Assembly: GCF_046298265.1 (NCBI RefSeq)
Contig: NZ_JBKAHK010000001.1
Span: 175,727-239,726 of the forward strand
DNA length: 64,000 bases
Direction: 5' to 3'
Source: Gillisia xinjiangensis
GTDB taxonomy: Bacteria > Bacteroidota > Bacteroidia > Flavobacteriales > Flavobacteriaceae
Shown in pieces: positions 43,043 to 53,300 of this stretch. A program made the position numbers and the translations under genes. The number at the start of each line of letters is the position of its first letter. Position 1 is the first letter of the stretch. The notes under the pieces were generated by a model. That model searched no databases. It saw only the letters and a list, made by a program, of their open reading frames with translations, and was not told the DNA's origin.

Positions 43043-44263
43043 TTAAATTATTTCTGCAACGGTAAACGTACTGCCTCCAACATATATTACATCACACTTT
43101 TGTGCTTCCGACAAAGCTTTTTGATAGGCATTTGAAACTGAAGAATATACACTTCCAATAAGTTCATATTTCAATGCCTCATCTCTTAAATAATCGGCAT
43201 CCATTCCCCTTGGAACATTTGGTCGACAAAAATAATAAGTTGCCTCTTTTGGGAATAATGGCAGTATTTTTTCCAGATCCTTATCACTTACAACCCCAAG
43301 AACTATATGCAATTTCCTGAAATCCTCTTTCAATAATTGCTTCATCACATAAACAAGTCCTTCGGCATTATGGGCAGTATCACATATCACCTTGGGGTTT
43401 GTTTGCAAAATATCCCATCTGCCGCGCAATCCTGTATTTTCTTTAACCTTCAGCAAGCCTCTATAAATGTTTTCTTCAGAAATATTAAATCCGTTCTTAT
43501 TTAATTTCCGGATTGCAGTTACAACGGTTTGTATATTTTTTGTCTGGTAATCCCCCGTGAGGTCTGAAGAATAGTTTTCAGCATTAAGATCTTCAGCAAA
43601 AATAATTTCTGAATTTAATCGCCTGGCAGTTTCATTAAAAACAGCTTTGGTTTCCACCTGGTTTTCTCCAATAACAACAGGAATTCCGGGTTTGATAATG
43701 CCTGCCTTTTCAAATGCGATCTCCTCCAGGGTATCTCCAAGCATTTGCACATGGTCCATCCCTATATTGGTGATAACTGAAAGGATTGGGGTGATAATAT
43801 TTGTAGAATCCAGTCTGCCACCCAATCCAACCTCTACGACGGCGATATCCACTTTTTCCCGGCTAAAATGATCAAAAGCCATCCCAACTGTCATCTCGAA
43901 GAAAGAAAGCTTATGATCCTCTAAAAACGACCTGTTCTCATCTATGAACCGGATCACGGTAGCTTCAGAAATTTCCTTCCCATCAATCTGTATCCGCTCC
44001 CTGAAATCCTTTAAATGAGGTGAAGTGTACAAGCCCACTTTATATCCGGATTCCTGTAAAACAGACGCCATCATATGGCTGGTGGATCCTTTTCCATTGG
44101 TTCCGGCTACATGGATAGCTTTAAAATTAAGATGTGGGTTGTTTAGTTTTTCAGAAAAACCAAGAATATTGGTGAGGTTTTTTTTAAACGCATCGGCGCC
44201 AATTCGCTGATACATGGGCAACTGCTGAAACATCCATTCCACAGTTTGAGAATAATTTGGCAC
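43043..44263 (-). CDS. folC: Bifunctional folylpolyglutamate synthase / dihydrofolate synthase
   Basis: Mur-ligase-like enzyme that adds glutamate to dihydropteroate and to folates. It has 406 aa. Conserved parts are the P-loop HVAGTNGKGSTSHM, the folate loop LYTSPHLKDFRERI, EVGLGGRLDSTN, ITNIGMDHVQMLGDT, and the C-terminal DTAHNAEGL. It starts with GTG at 44263, and the sequence TAGTG lets the tonB stop and the folC start share one base, which implies translational coupling with the tonB gene. It is the last gene of the exbB-exbD-tonB-folC run. Confidence 0.95.
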   Translation of the reverse strand: MPNYSQTVEWMFQQLPMYQRIGADAFKKNLTNILGFSEKLNNPHLNFKAIHVAGTNGKGSTSHMMASVLQESGYKVGLYTSPHLKDFRERIQIDGKEISEATVIRFIDENRSFLEDHKLSFFEMTVGMAFDHFSREKVDIAVVEVGLGGRLDSTNIITPILSVITNIGMDHVQMLGDTLEEIAFEKAGIIKPGIPVVIGENQVETKAVFNETARRLNSEIIFAEDLNAENYSSDLTGDYQTKNIQTVVTAIRKLNKNGFNISEENIYRGLLKVKENTGLRGRWDILQTNPKVICDTAHNAEGLVYVMKQLLKEDFRKLHIVLGVVSDKDLEKILPLFPKEATYYFCRPNVPRGMDADYLRDEALKYELIGSVYSSVSNAYQKALSEAQKCDVIYVGGSTFTVAEII

Positions 44264-45081
44264 TATTCAGATAATTTAAAGTTATAGGTAATTGTTCCCA
44301 CCTGCTTTGAAGGAGCTTTGGAATCGCTGTTAAATCTTGTTGCAAGGGCTGCACGCCTGGCGGGATCTGTCAAACAAGGATTGTTGTTGGTAGTTCCCTT
44401 AACGCCCGGGATTGCTTTAGTAACCTGCCCGCTTTGATTCACTTCAATTTGAACAACCACAAGACCAGATTCATTACAATCCTGAACAATTCGTTCTTTA
44501 TTTAAAGCACGTCTTCCACCTAACCGGTAATTCCCATCTCCATCCAGCCCCATTCCATTTCCATAATAAGAACTGGCATTGGGATCTCCATCCCTGCTTC
44601 CTTTATCGCCTGCGGCCTGGTCGTTTCCTTCCCCGCCAGTGGCAGTTCCGTCACTTCTTGGACCGTTTAAAATACTGCTAAGCGCATCGGAAGTAGATTT
44701 TTCGGGTGTGGGATCCGGTTGTTTTACAGGCTCCACTTTTTTAGGCTCCACAGGTTTTTGCTGAACAACAGGTTTTTTTTCTGCTTTCTTTTCAATAACC
44801 GGGGCTTCCACATTTTCCTGGGTTACCACTTCTTCCACTACCGGTTTGGGTTGAGAAACAACCGGACTAGTGGTAGGTTTAGGAGCAGATTTAACCGGCT
44901 CTGTAGGCTGATTTTCTCCTGAACCAACTTCAGAAGTTCCAAAATTAATGGCGATGCCATTTTCCGGTGGGGGATCCAGATATTTCAATCCGAAAAAAAT
45001 CAACAATAAAATAAGCAACACGTGCAGGGTTACCGTGATGGCAAGAGATTTCTTTTCGTGTTTGGTATCTATAAGGCTCAC
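44263..45081 (-). CDS. TonB-type energy transducer
   Basis: 272 aa. A single N-terminal membrane anchor (KSLAITVTLHVLLILLLIFFGL, about 11-32) is followed by a long Pro/Lys/Val/Glu-rich spacer (40-130) that spans the periplasm. A glycine-rich part and a TonB-like C-terminal domain follow (VVVQIEVNQSGQVTKAIPGVKGTTNNNPCL ... ATRFNSD). It passes proton-motive energy from ExbB/ExbD to outer-membrane receptors. The start codon is GTG at 45081, 19 bp after exbD. The exact receptor set is unknown; flavobacteria have many TonB proteins, so no symbol is given. Confidence 0.87.
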   Translation of the reverse strand: MSLIDTKHEKKSLAITVTLHVLLILLLIFFGLKYLDPPPENGIAINFGTSEVGSGENQPTEPVKSAPKPTTSPVVSQPKPVVEEVVTQENVEAPVIEKKAEKKPVVQQKPVEPKKVEPVKQPDPTPEKSTSDALSSILNGPRSDGTATGGEGNDQAAGDKGSRDGDPNASSYYGNGMGLDGDGNYRLGGRRALNKERIVQDCNESGLVVVQIEVNQSGQVTKAIPGVKGTTNNNPCLTDPARRAALATRFNSDSKAPSKQVGTITYNFKLSE

Positions 45082-45100
45082 TTATTTCTGGTTCTAAATA

Positions 45101-45502
45101 TTAATTTGTCTTTTCGGGCTTCACCGCAAGTACTATTTTGTACCTGTTTCTGTTTGCAATATCCATCACGTTTACCGCTTTTTCAATCGGCACTCCTTCT
45201 TCTGCGCGTAAAATAATCGTTGGGTCTTCTACTCCCACCAATTTTTGCTTAAGCAATCCTTCCAAGGCTGAACTGCTAACGCGTTTATCATTGATATAGA
45301 ATTGAAGGTCCTTGGTGATACTTACCGATATATTTTGAACGGTGGTTGTTTTACCGCTTGCTTTTGGCAGGATTAAATCAAGAGCTTCCGGCGTGATCGC
45401 CGGAGAGGTAAGCATAAAGAAAATCAATAACAGGAAAACAATATCTGTCATGGAGCTCATGCTAAAATCGGCGCTAATTTTATTTCTACTTCTTAAGTTC
45501 AT
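45101..45502 (-). CDS. exbD: Biopolymer transport protein ExbD
   Basis: Inner-membrane partner of ExbB, 133 aa, with one transmembrane helix (MTDIVFLLLIFFMLTSP, about 18-34). It contains the conserved channel Asp20 that carries protons. The periplasmic part has ALDLILPKASGKTT and ends in IANRNRYKIVLAVKPE, as in the ExbD/TolR family. It starts 1 bp after the exbB stop. Together with the TonB gene it makes a standard energising complex. Confidence 0.94.
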   Translation of the reverse strand: MNLRSRNKISADFSMSSMTDIVFLLLIFFMLTSPAITPEALDLILPKASGKTTTVQNISVSITKDLQFYINDKRVSSSALEGLLKQKLVGVEDPTIILRAEEGVPIEKAVNVMDIANRNRYKIVLAVKPEKTN

Positions 45503-45503
45503 A

Positions 45504-46205
45504 TTAAGCAGGTTCGTTTAGCAGGTCAAGGAAATCTACCGTGGAAGCTTCCATTTGATGCACTACTTTGTCGGTTTTTACAACTAAATGGTTATATCCT
45601 ATATAGGCTATAATACCAACAATTAATCCGGCAACTGTAGTTGTCATCGCGGTATAAATACCTTCAGCAAGAACTCCCATTTCAGCCTGGCCACTACTTG
45701 TTGCAAGTGCGTGAAATGCCAATACCATACCAATTACAGTTCCAAGGAACCCAATCATAGGTGCAGCACCTGCAATTGTTGCCAGGATGCTCACATTTTT
45801 TTCCAGTTTATACACTTCCAGCCTTCCTGCATTTTCAATGGCCGTATTGATATCCTCCAAAGGACTCCCAATTCTGGAAATTCCTTTTTCGGTCAATCTG
45901 GCAACCGGGGAATTTGTTTGGGCACATCGTATCTTTGCAGCTTCGATATTCCCGTTCAAAACACTGTCCTTTATTTGAAGCATAAAATTCTGATCTACTT
46001 CCGTAGCTGCCTTGATTGCAAAAAGCCTTTCAAAATAAATGTAAACTGCTACAAACAGTAACACAAATAAAATACCGATAATAATCTGGCCACCCAGGCC
46101 ACCACTCATCATCAAATCAAACATCGAAAGGGTTTTTTCTTCTACGACCGGCTCCACCTCTAGGGCTGTTTGTGCCAGGTCATCCTGCTGGAAAAAGTAT
46201 AGCAT
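45504..46205 (-). CDS. exbB: MotA/TolQ/ExbB proton channel family protein (ExbB)
   Basis: 233 aa from the ATG at 46205 (MLYFFQQDDLAQ). The longer frame opens with TTG at 46274, inside the end of the dehydrogenase gene, and is rejected. Three membrane segments are visible: GGQIIIGILFVLLFVAVYIYF, SILATIAGAAPMIGFLGTVIGMVLAF and MTTTVAGLIVGIIAYIGY. The last two carry the ExbB/TolQ signature (APMIGFLGTVIGM). Forms the pentameric channel that works with ExbD. Confidence 0.94.
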   Translation of the reverse strand: MLYFFQQDDLAQTALEVEPVVEEKTLSMFDLMMSGGLGGQIIIGILFVLLFVAVYIYFERLFAIKAATEVDQNFMLQIKDSVLNGNIEAAKIRCAQTNSPVARLTEKGISRIGSPLEDINTAIENAGRLEVYKLEKNVSILATIAGAAPMIGFLGTVIGMVLAFHALATSSGQAEMGVLAEGIYTAMTTTVAGLIVGIIAYIGYNHLVVKTDKVVHQMEASTVDFLDLLNEPA

Positions 46206-46266
46206 AAATTGATTTAGGTTTTTAAGTGTAACGTGAGAAACTATTTTTAATTGTAAAAAAATTAAA

Positions 46267-47493
46267 TTATACAAGCTGTTTTAACGCAATTTCAAATGCA
46301 GTTCGGCTAATATTTGTTTTTGAACTGTTATGATCGAAGGTGTTTTGTATCGCATTCTTTATGGTGATGGAAGTATCGTTAAAAATTGCCTCATCTGTCA
46401 TTTGAACTTTTCGCTCCATGAAATAAGCAAAAACGCGGGCCATCCCACAATTTGCGATAAAATCGGGTATAACGCTTACTTTTTCATCTATATGCTCCAT
46501 TACAGGACCAAAAAATATTTCTTTATCTGAAAAAGGAACGTTTGCTCCGCTTGATATCACCTCTAATCCACCCTCAATAAGCTGCTCAACCTGAGATTGA
46601 TTCACCAGTCTGGAACCTGCACAAGGTGCGAAAATCTCTGCATTTAAGCTCCATATCTTTTCATTCATTTCTTCAAACGGAATCAGGTTGGGGTGTTTTA
46701 AAGCATTCCCATCTTTATTCAAAAATAAATCCCTGACCTCTTCAAAAGAGAAGCCATCCACATTAATTAATCCGCCCACTCTGTCAATAATCCCTATAAC
46801 TTTCACCCCCATTTGCGAAAGATAAAATGCCGCGGCAGAGCCTACATTTCCAAAGCCCTGTACGATGGCTCTTTTACCAACCAGGTCACCTCCGTAAATA
46901 TCATAATAATGTTTTACAGCTTCGGCAACGCCGTACCCGGTAATCATATCGGCAACCGTATATTTTCTGCTTATATCCGGAGAAAACTGCGAATTTTCCA
47001 GAACTTTAATCACTCCGTGCCGCAACTGACCAATCCGGTTGATTTTATCGGCTTCACTTGGCTGAAAATGGCCATTAAAGACTCCTTCCTGGGGATGCCA
47101 TACCCCACACTCTTCGGTTATTGGAATAACTTCATTGATTTCATCAACATTCATGTCGCCGCCCGTACCGTAATAACTTTTTAACAAAGGGGCAACCGCT
47201 TTATACCAACGCTCTAAAACACCTCTTTTCCTGGGATCGGCAGGATCAAAATTGATTCCAGATTTTGCACCTCCAATAGCTGGTCCGGAAACAGTGAATT
47301 TCACTTCCATGGTTTTAGCCAGGGAAAGCACCTCATTCATATCAAGCCCTTTTCTCATACGGGTTCCCCCGCCTGCAGCGCCACCTCGTAAGGAATTTAT
47401 AACAGTCCAGCCTTCAGCTTCAGTTTCCCGGTCTTTCCAGTTAAAAACTATTTCAGGTTGCTTGTTTTCGTATAAATTCAGTAATTCTTTCAT
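46267..47493 (-). CDS. Glu/Leu/Phe/Val dehydrogenase (probable glutamate dehydrogenase)
   Basis: Oxidative deamination or reductive amination between an amino acid and its 2-oxo acid; glutamate is the likely substrate, though this is not proven by sequence. It has 408 aa. Motifs: GGAAGGGTRMRKGL, the catalytic lysine region SGPAIGGAKSGINFDP, GTGGDMNVDE, and the nucleotide fold VQGFGNVGSAAAFYL, then SGANVPFSD and NCGMARVFAYFME. It precedes exbB by 61 bp on the same strand. With gltBD in the same window it contributes to glutamate metabolism. Confidence 0.92.
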   Translation of the reverse strand: MKELLNLYENKQPEIVFNWKDRETEAEGWTVINSLRGGAAGGGTRMRKGLDMNEVLSLAKTMEVKFTVSGPAIGGAKSGINFDPADPRKRGVLERWYKAVAPLLKSYYGTGGDMNVDEINEVIPITEECGVWHPQEGVFNGHFQPSEADKINRIGQLRHGVIKVLENSQFSPDISRKYTVADMITGYGVAEAVKHYYDIYGGDLVGKRAIVQGFGNVGSAAAFYLSQMGVKVIGIIDRVGGLINVDGFSFEEVRDLFLNKDGNALKHPNLIPFEEMNEKIWSLNAEIFAPCAGSRLVNQSQVEQLIEGGLEVISSGANVPFSDKEIFFGPVMEHIDEKVSVIPDFIANCGMARVFAYFMERKVQMTDEAIFNDTSITIKNAIQNTFDHNSSKTNISRTAFEIALKQLV

Positions 47494-47648
47494 GTATTAT
47501 TCAGTTTGTTCGCAAATATAAAAAACTAACAGCCCCCTTTCCTGATAAATTCGGAATTTTAAGGAATAAAAATCAACACATATTTTTCCGGGTTTTTAAT
47601 TGTATAATAAGCTTAAAAAAAGCAGTTTTAATTTCATTTCGGGCTATA

Positions 47649-48716
47649 TTATGACGGCAAATATATCATTCCCGAACTATGATCCTGCATTGCCCCGGTT
47701 ACCGAACTCAAAATATTGATTTCCTCCCTTAGCCGAAGCACTCCAAGAAAACCAAAAATGAGTGCTTCTTTATAATTGATAATTTCTACTGGAGGGATTA
47801 CAAGTTTGGTGCTGGTCATTTTCTTTAGTTGCTGAATTAAAAACACATTAAAACAGCCCCCTCCGGAAACCAAAACTTCTGAAGCAGCATCGTTCCCCAG
47901 TTCCTTCGAAATTTGCAAAGCTATGTGCATACAATAGGTGCGCAAAACAGAAGGAATATCACTTTCATATTTTTTCAGAACAGGAAAAACCTCTTCATTA
48001 ACCCATTCTATTCCCAGTGATTTTGGTGGCGGCAATTTATAAAAAGATAAGGCTTCCAGTTCCTCCAGCAACTGGGGATTTAGGTGGCCCGATCTTGCAA
48101 TATCCCCATCTTTGTCATATTCAAACCCAAGTTTTTCAGCATAATAATTCAACACCGTGTTCACGGGGCAAATATCGTAGGCTATTCTTTTTCCTCCTTC
48201 AGAAGTTGAAATATTTGCAAATCCGCCAAGATTTAAACAGTAGCTGTATTGGGGAAACAGCAATTCATCTCCCACAGGAACCAGCGGAGCACCCTGTCCG
48301 CCCAAAGCCACATCCTGAACACGAAAATCACAAATCACTGTTTGCCCTGTGAGCATAGCCAGTTCCGGAAGGTTTCCTATTTGAAGCGTAATGCCGTTTT
48401 CGGGTTCGTGCTTAACCGTATGACCATGGCTACAAACTGCATCAAGATCTGTAATTTCATGTTTTTTAATAAATTCTGAAATAATTCCCGCCAGGTAAGT
48501 AGTATAATTTTCATCCAGAGCCTTCAACTCTTCAATATTGAAATTGATAGCCTGTCCTAATTTCTTCTTCCATTCTGAAGTATAAGGAACGGTTTCAGAA
48601 GTTATTATCTGAAATTCCCAAGCCTGCTGCTTGTTAAAATGCAGGTATGCAAGGTCAATTCCATCCAGCGATGTGCCGGACATTACTCCAAGCACCTTAA
48701 ATTCATTTTTTTTCAT
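47649..48716 (-). CDS. anmK: Anhydro-N-acetylmuramic acid kinase
   Basis: Phosphorylates and opens 1,6-anhydro-MurNAc released by peptidoglycan turnover, in the cytosol. It has 355 aa, normal for the family. Motifs: GVMSGTSLDGIDLAYLHF at the start, SHGHTVKHEPENGITLQIG, CDFRVQDVALGGQGAPLVP, NLGGFANIS and VSGGGCFNVFLI. It diverges from the acyl-CoA dehydrogenase and is monocistronic. Confidence 0.95.
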   Translation of the reverse strand: MKKNEFKVLGVMSGTSLDGIDLAYLHFNKQQAWEFQIITSETVPYTSEWKKKLGQAINFNIEELKALDENYTTYLAGIISEFIKKHEITDLDAVCSHGHTVKHEPENGITLQIGNLPELAMLTGQTVICDFRVQDVALGGQGAPLVPVGDELLFPQYSYCLNLGGFANISTSEGGKRIAYDICPVNTVLNYYAEKLGFEYDKDGDIARSGHLNPQLLEELEALSFYKLPPPKSLGIEWVNEEVFPVLKKYESDIPSVLRTYCMHIALQISKELGNDAASEVLVSGGGCFNVFLIQQLKKMTSTKLVIPPVEIINYKEALIFGFLGVLRLREEINILSSVTGAMQDHSSGMIYLPS

Positions 48717-48763
48717 ATTCTCAAAAATAATTATTCTTTACTGAATAATAGGCTTCAAAAACT

Positions 48764-48771
48764 TATCTTTG
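48764..48771 (+). promoter_or_regulatory. Predicted acyl-CoA dehydrogenase promoter, -7 element
   Basis: TATCTTTG, an exact TAnnTTTG match, 37 bp before the start codon. No clear -33 element. Confidence 0.5.
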
Positions 48772-48808
48772 TTGTCAAAAAATTGATTTTTCAAAAAATA
48801 TATACTTA

Positions 48809-49951
48809 ATGGACTTTAAACTTACAGAAGAACATCTAATGATTCGTGATGCAGCAAGGGATTTTGCTAAAAGTGAATTATTAGAGGGTGTGATAGAACG
48901 GGATGACAAGCAGGAATTTCCTGCTGCTCAGATTAAAAAAATGGGTGAACTTGGATTTTTAGGGATGATGGCTTCTCCGGAATATGGCGGTGGCGGAATG
49001 GATACCGTAGCTTACGTTCTGGCGATGGAAGAAATCTCAAAAATAGATGCTTCAGCCTCTGTAGTGATGTCTGTAAATAATTCTTTGGTATGTTGGGGCT
49101 TGGACACCTATGCCAATGATGTGCAAAAAGAAAAATATTTAGCAAAATTAACCACCGGAGAAAAGCTGGGCGCCTTTTGTCTTTCAGAGCCTGAAGCCGG
49201 TAGCGATGCTACTTCTCAAAAAACCACGGCAATAGATAAAGGAGACCATTATATTCTCAACGGAACAAAAAACTGGATCACCAATGGAAATTCAGCCGAT
49301 TACTACCTGGTGATCGCTCAAACCGACCGGGAGAAAAAACATCACGGAATCAATGCTTTTATAGTTGAAAAAACCTGGGCCGGTTTTGAAATTGGGGTCA
49401 AGGAAAACAAACTGGGAATTCGCGGGAGCGATACGCATTCTTTGCATTTTAATGATGTGAAAGTCCCAAAAGAAAACAGGATAGGAGTAGATGGTTTCGG
49501 ATTCAAATTTGCGATGAAAACCCTTTCCGGCGGAAGAATAGGAATTGCAGCCCAGGCTTTGGGAATTGCAGCCGGCGCTTATGAACTGGCTTTGAAATAT
49601 TCCAAGGTAAGAAAAGCCTTTGGCACCGAAATTTGCAACCATCAGGCAATCGCCTTTAAACTTGCAGACATGCATACTTCTATTGAAGCCGCAAGACATT
49701 TGGTAATGAAAGCAGCCTGGGATAAGGATAATGGAGGAGATTACGACCTTTCTGGAGCTATGGCCAAGTTATACGCCTCTAAAGTAGCCATGGATGTTTC
49801 GGTTGAAGCGGTTCAGGTTCACGGTGGAAATGGGTATGTTAAGGATTATCACGTAGAACGCCTTATGCGGGACGCGAAGATCACTCAGATTTATGAAGGA
49901 ACGTCTGAAATTCAAAAAATCGTTATTTCAAGAAGCATCCTGAAAAAATAA
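48809..49951 (+). CDS. Acyl-CoA dehydrogenase (short-chain, butyryl-CoA type)
   Basis: FAD enzyme that oxidises acyl-CoA to enoyl-CoA in fatty-acid or branched-chain amino-acid breakdown, passing electrons to ETF. It has 380 aa, a complete four-domain family length. Motifs: AFCLSEPEAGSDA, NGTKNWITNG, GIRGSDTHSLHF, RKAFGTEICNHQAIAFKLADM, and YHVERLMRDAKITQIYEGTSEIQKIVI, where the Glu in YEGTSEI is the catalytic base. A fragment of a second, similar gene lies at 56336-56437, beyond gltBD. Confidence 0.95.
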   Translation: MDFKLTEEHLMIRDAARDFAKSELLEGVIERDDKQEFPAAQIKKMGELGFLGMMASPEYGGGGMDTVAYVLAMEEISKIDASASVVMSVNNSLVCWGLDTYANDVQKEKYLAKLTTGEKLGAFCLSEPEAGSDATSQKTTAIDKGDHYILNGTKNWITNGNSADYYLVIAQTDREKKHHGINAFIVEKTWAGFEIGVKENKLGIRGSDTHSLHFNDVKVPKENRIGVDGFGFKFAMKTLSGGRIGIAAQALGIAAGAYELALKYSKVRKAFGTEICNHQAIAFKLADMHTSIEAARHLVMKAAWDKDNGGDYDLSGAMAKLYASKVAMDVSVEAVQVHGGNGYVKDYHVERLMRDAKITQIYEGTSEIQKIVISRSILKK

Positions 49952-49972
49952 AATACTCTTTTTATAAAATCT

Positions 49973-49997
49973 AAAGCAGCCCCAAAAAGGCTGCTTT
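49973..49997 (+). terminator. Terminator of the acyl-CoA dehydrogenase gene
   Basis: AAAGCAGCC/GGCTGCTTT, a 9-bp stem with a 7-nt loop, followed by a T-run. Almost the same hairpin recurs at 56468-56493, after the acyl-CoA dehydrogenase remnant. Confidence 0.88.
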
Positions 49998-50312
49998 TTG
50001 CATTTCAATATTTTTTGACCATATTCCCTGTTATCAAATTCTCAAAATACATACATCTAATTATGATATTATCATTTTACAGTCACTAAAATCATATTAA
50101 TGAATTTAATACATTATTTATGAATAATACTTTCGTTATTAGCAACTGTTTAGATATTTTAGCGATTATATATTAATATAAATTATATGAAATGAGCATA
50201 TCGGAAACTCTATACAAACACCGATGAAGATATGCGAATTGCTCCCGTTAGTTCGGGTGACCATTAAAAAAACGCTTGTATTGAGCGAAGTCGAAATAAT
50301 AAAATTTTACAT
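49998..50312. other. AT-rich leader region of gltB
   Basis: 315 bp without a gene. The first 190 bp are very AT-rich and presumably hold the gltB promoter, though no exact TAnnTTTG is seen. From about 50244 there are CCCGTTAGTTCGGG and CGCTTGTATTGAGCG hairpins followed by AAGTCGAAATAA; these words remind me of dispersed flavobacterial repeats. Confidence 0.5.
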
Positions 50313-53300
50313 ATGAAACCAAAGCAACAGGGACTCTACTCCCCGGAATTTGAGCATGATAATTGTGGAGCAGGATTTATTTGCAATTTAAAAGGAAAGC
50401 GTACCAACGACATAATTCATAAGGCACTTGATATATTGATTCGTTTAGAGCACAGGGGTGCTGTTAGTGCCGATGGAAGAACGGGAGATGGGGCAGGTAT
50501 CCTTATAGAAATCCCTCATGATTTCTTTAAAAAGGAGTGCGAATTTGAACTTCCGGAATTCAATGAATATGCGGTGGGAATGGTTTTTCTTCCACCCTCC
50601 GCAAATCAGCGTGAAATTTGCAAATCACAGCTGGAAGAAAAAATAAGGAATCAAAAACTGAAGATTATTGGCTGGAGAGATGTTCCTGTGGATAAATCCT
50701 GTCTTGGAAGTATCGCTGCCTTAACCGCACCTTATGTTCAACAGATTTTTATAGGAAAGGATGAAGATCTTTCAAAGGAGGAATTCAATTCCCGGCTTTA
50801 TGCAGCACGAAAAATTGCAGAACATAAAATTGCGGCATCGGAACTTTCAGAAGCAGATTATTTTTATTTACCAAGTTTATCCACCAATACCATTATTTAT
50901 AAGGGCCTGCTAATGCCCCAGGATATCAATATCTATTATCCGGATTTAAACGATCCACTGGTAGTTACAAAACTTGCGTTGGTACATCAGCGATTTTCCA
51001 CAAATACCTTCCCAACCTGGGATTTGGCACAACCTTTTAGATATATGTGCCACAATGGAGAGATCAACACCCTGCGAGGAAACCTAAGCAGGATGAAGGC
51101 CCGGGAAGAACTTTTTGAAAGCCCTGTTTTTGGAGATTCCCTAAAGGAAATTTCTCCTGTTACTGCTGAAGGAAAATCTGATTCTGCCTCCATGGATATG
51201 GTTTTGGAATTTCTTCTGCATACTGGAAGATCGTTGCCAGAAGCGATTATGATGATGGTTCCTGAAGCCTGGGAAAGAAATCTTTCCATGACCGATGATA
51301 AAAAAGCTTTTTACGAATACAATGCCTGTATTATGGAGCCCTGGGATGGCCCGGCATCAATTCCGTTTACCGATGGAAATTACATCGGTGCACTTTTAGA
51401 CAGAAATGGTTTAAGGCCATCACGATACACCCTTACAAAAGATGGATATGTGGTAATGGCCTCCGAGACCGGAGTTATGGATATCGCACCAGAAAATGTA
51501 GAACTTCACGGAAGGCTGGAACCGGGTAGAATGTTCCTGGTAGATATGAATGAAGGCAGGATAATTGGAGATGAAGAATTAAAAACCAAAATTGTAAACC
51601 GGCTTCCATACAGGGAATGGCTCGATGAACATTTGCTCCCGCTTTCTAAAGTTCCGTATACAGGAAACAAAACCCCGGTAGAGAAAATAGATTTTAAAAC
51701 ACGTCAACGGCTTTTTGGTTATACCCTGGAGGATATCGGGACTATAATTACCCCAATGGCCACTCAGGGAAAAGAGGCGATTGGCTCCATGGGATCAGAC
51801 ACTCCACTTGCAGTACTTTCAGACAAGCCTCAATTGCTATTTAACTATTTTAAGCAATTATTTGCACAGGTAACAAACCCTCCCCTTGATGGGATTAGGG
51901 AAGAAATCGTTACAGATATTAGCCTTGCAATTGGTGAAGACCGGAATATTTTCAATATTTCTCCGCTGCAATGTAAAAAGTTACGCATTCAAAATCCGGT
52001 TATTTCCAATGAAGATCTGGATAAAATAAAATATATAGATCAGCCCGGATTTAAAAGTAAAACTATTTCCATATTATATGAGGTTGAAAAAGGTCTTAAC
52101 GGACTGGAAACCCGTCTTGATGAAATGATAATCGAAATTAATGCTGCGGTAGATGATAAATGTAATATTATAATTCTTTCAGACAGAAATGTAAATCCAA
52201 AACTCGCACCTATTCCATCCATTCTGGCGTGTTCTTTTGTACATCATATGGTAAAGAAACACAACCGAAGGTCTTCTTTTGGAATAGTGATAGAATCTGC
52301 AGAACCCCGGGAACCACATCATTTTGCCTTGTTGTTTGGGTATGGCGCAAGTGCTGTCAACCCTTATATGGTTAATGAAATTATCCATAAACTGGTAGCC
52401 GAAAAGGAAATTGAAATGTTTGATGCTGAAGAAGCTGTTGAAAATTTCAATACTGCCATAGGCAAAGGAATTCTTAAGATTATGAACAAAATTGGTATTT
52501 CAACACTGCATTCCTATAGGGGGGCGCAGATATTTGAAATACTTGGACTCAATAAAAAGTTCGTCGACAAGTATTTTTCCAATACAACCACCCGTATTGA
52601 AGGAATTGGATTATATGAAGTGGAAAAGGAAATTCAGAAACGTCACGAAAAAGCATTCCTTGAACCTGATACAGAAACCGAAACAGATCTTGATCTGGAA
52701 ATTGGAGGGGAATATCGCTGGAGAAGAAATGGCGAAAAACATATGTTTAATCCTGCCAGTGTTGCAAAACTTCAGCAAGCGGTCATTCAGAATAATCCTG
52801 AAAGCTATGCTGAATATGCCAGGCTTATAAATGACCAAAATGAAAACCTTATGACCATAAGGGGAATGTTCAAGTTCAAACAACTCAATCCAATTCCGCT
52901 GGAAGAAGTGGAGCCATGGACAGAGATCGTAAAAAGGTTCAAGACCGGTGCGATGTCCTTAGGAGCTATCAGTAAAGAAGCCCACGAGAATCTGGCAGTT
53001 GCAATGAACCGCATTCAGGGAAAAAGCAATTCGGGCGAAGGCGGGGAAGATCCCAGTCGTTTTCACAAAAGCACCGATGGCAACTGGAGGAATTCAGCTA
53101 TAAAGCAGGTTGCATCAGGAAGATTTGGGGTATCCATTGATTATCTTACCAATGCTACCGAAATTCAGATAAAGATGGCCCAGGGGGCAAAACCTGGAGA
53201 AGGAGGTCAATTACCCGGTCCCAAGGTAAATCATGACATTGCAAAGATCAGGAATTCCACTCCGTATGTAGGTCTTATTTCCCCTCCCCCACATCACGAT

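Noticed and set aside
46206..46274. Longer exbB start at 46274
   Set aside because: It is a TTG inside the end of the dehydrogenase gene and adds a non-conserved stretch; the ATG at 46205 gives the family length.
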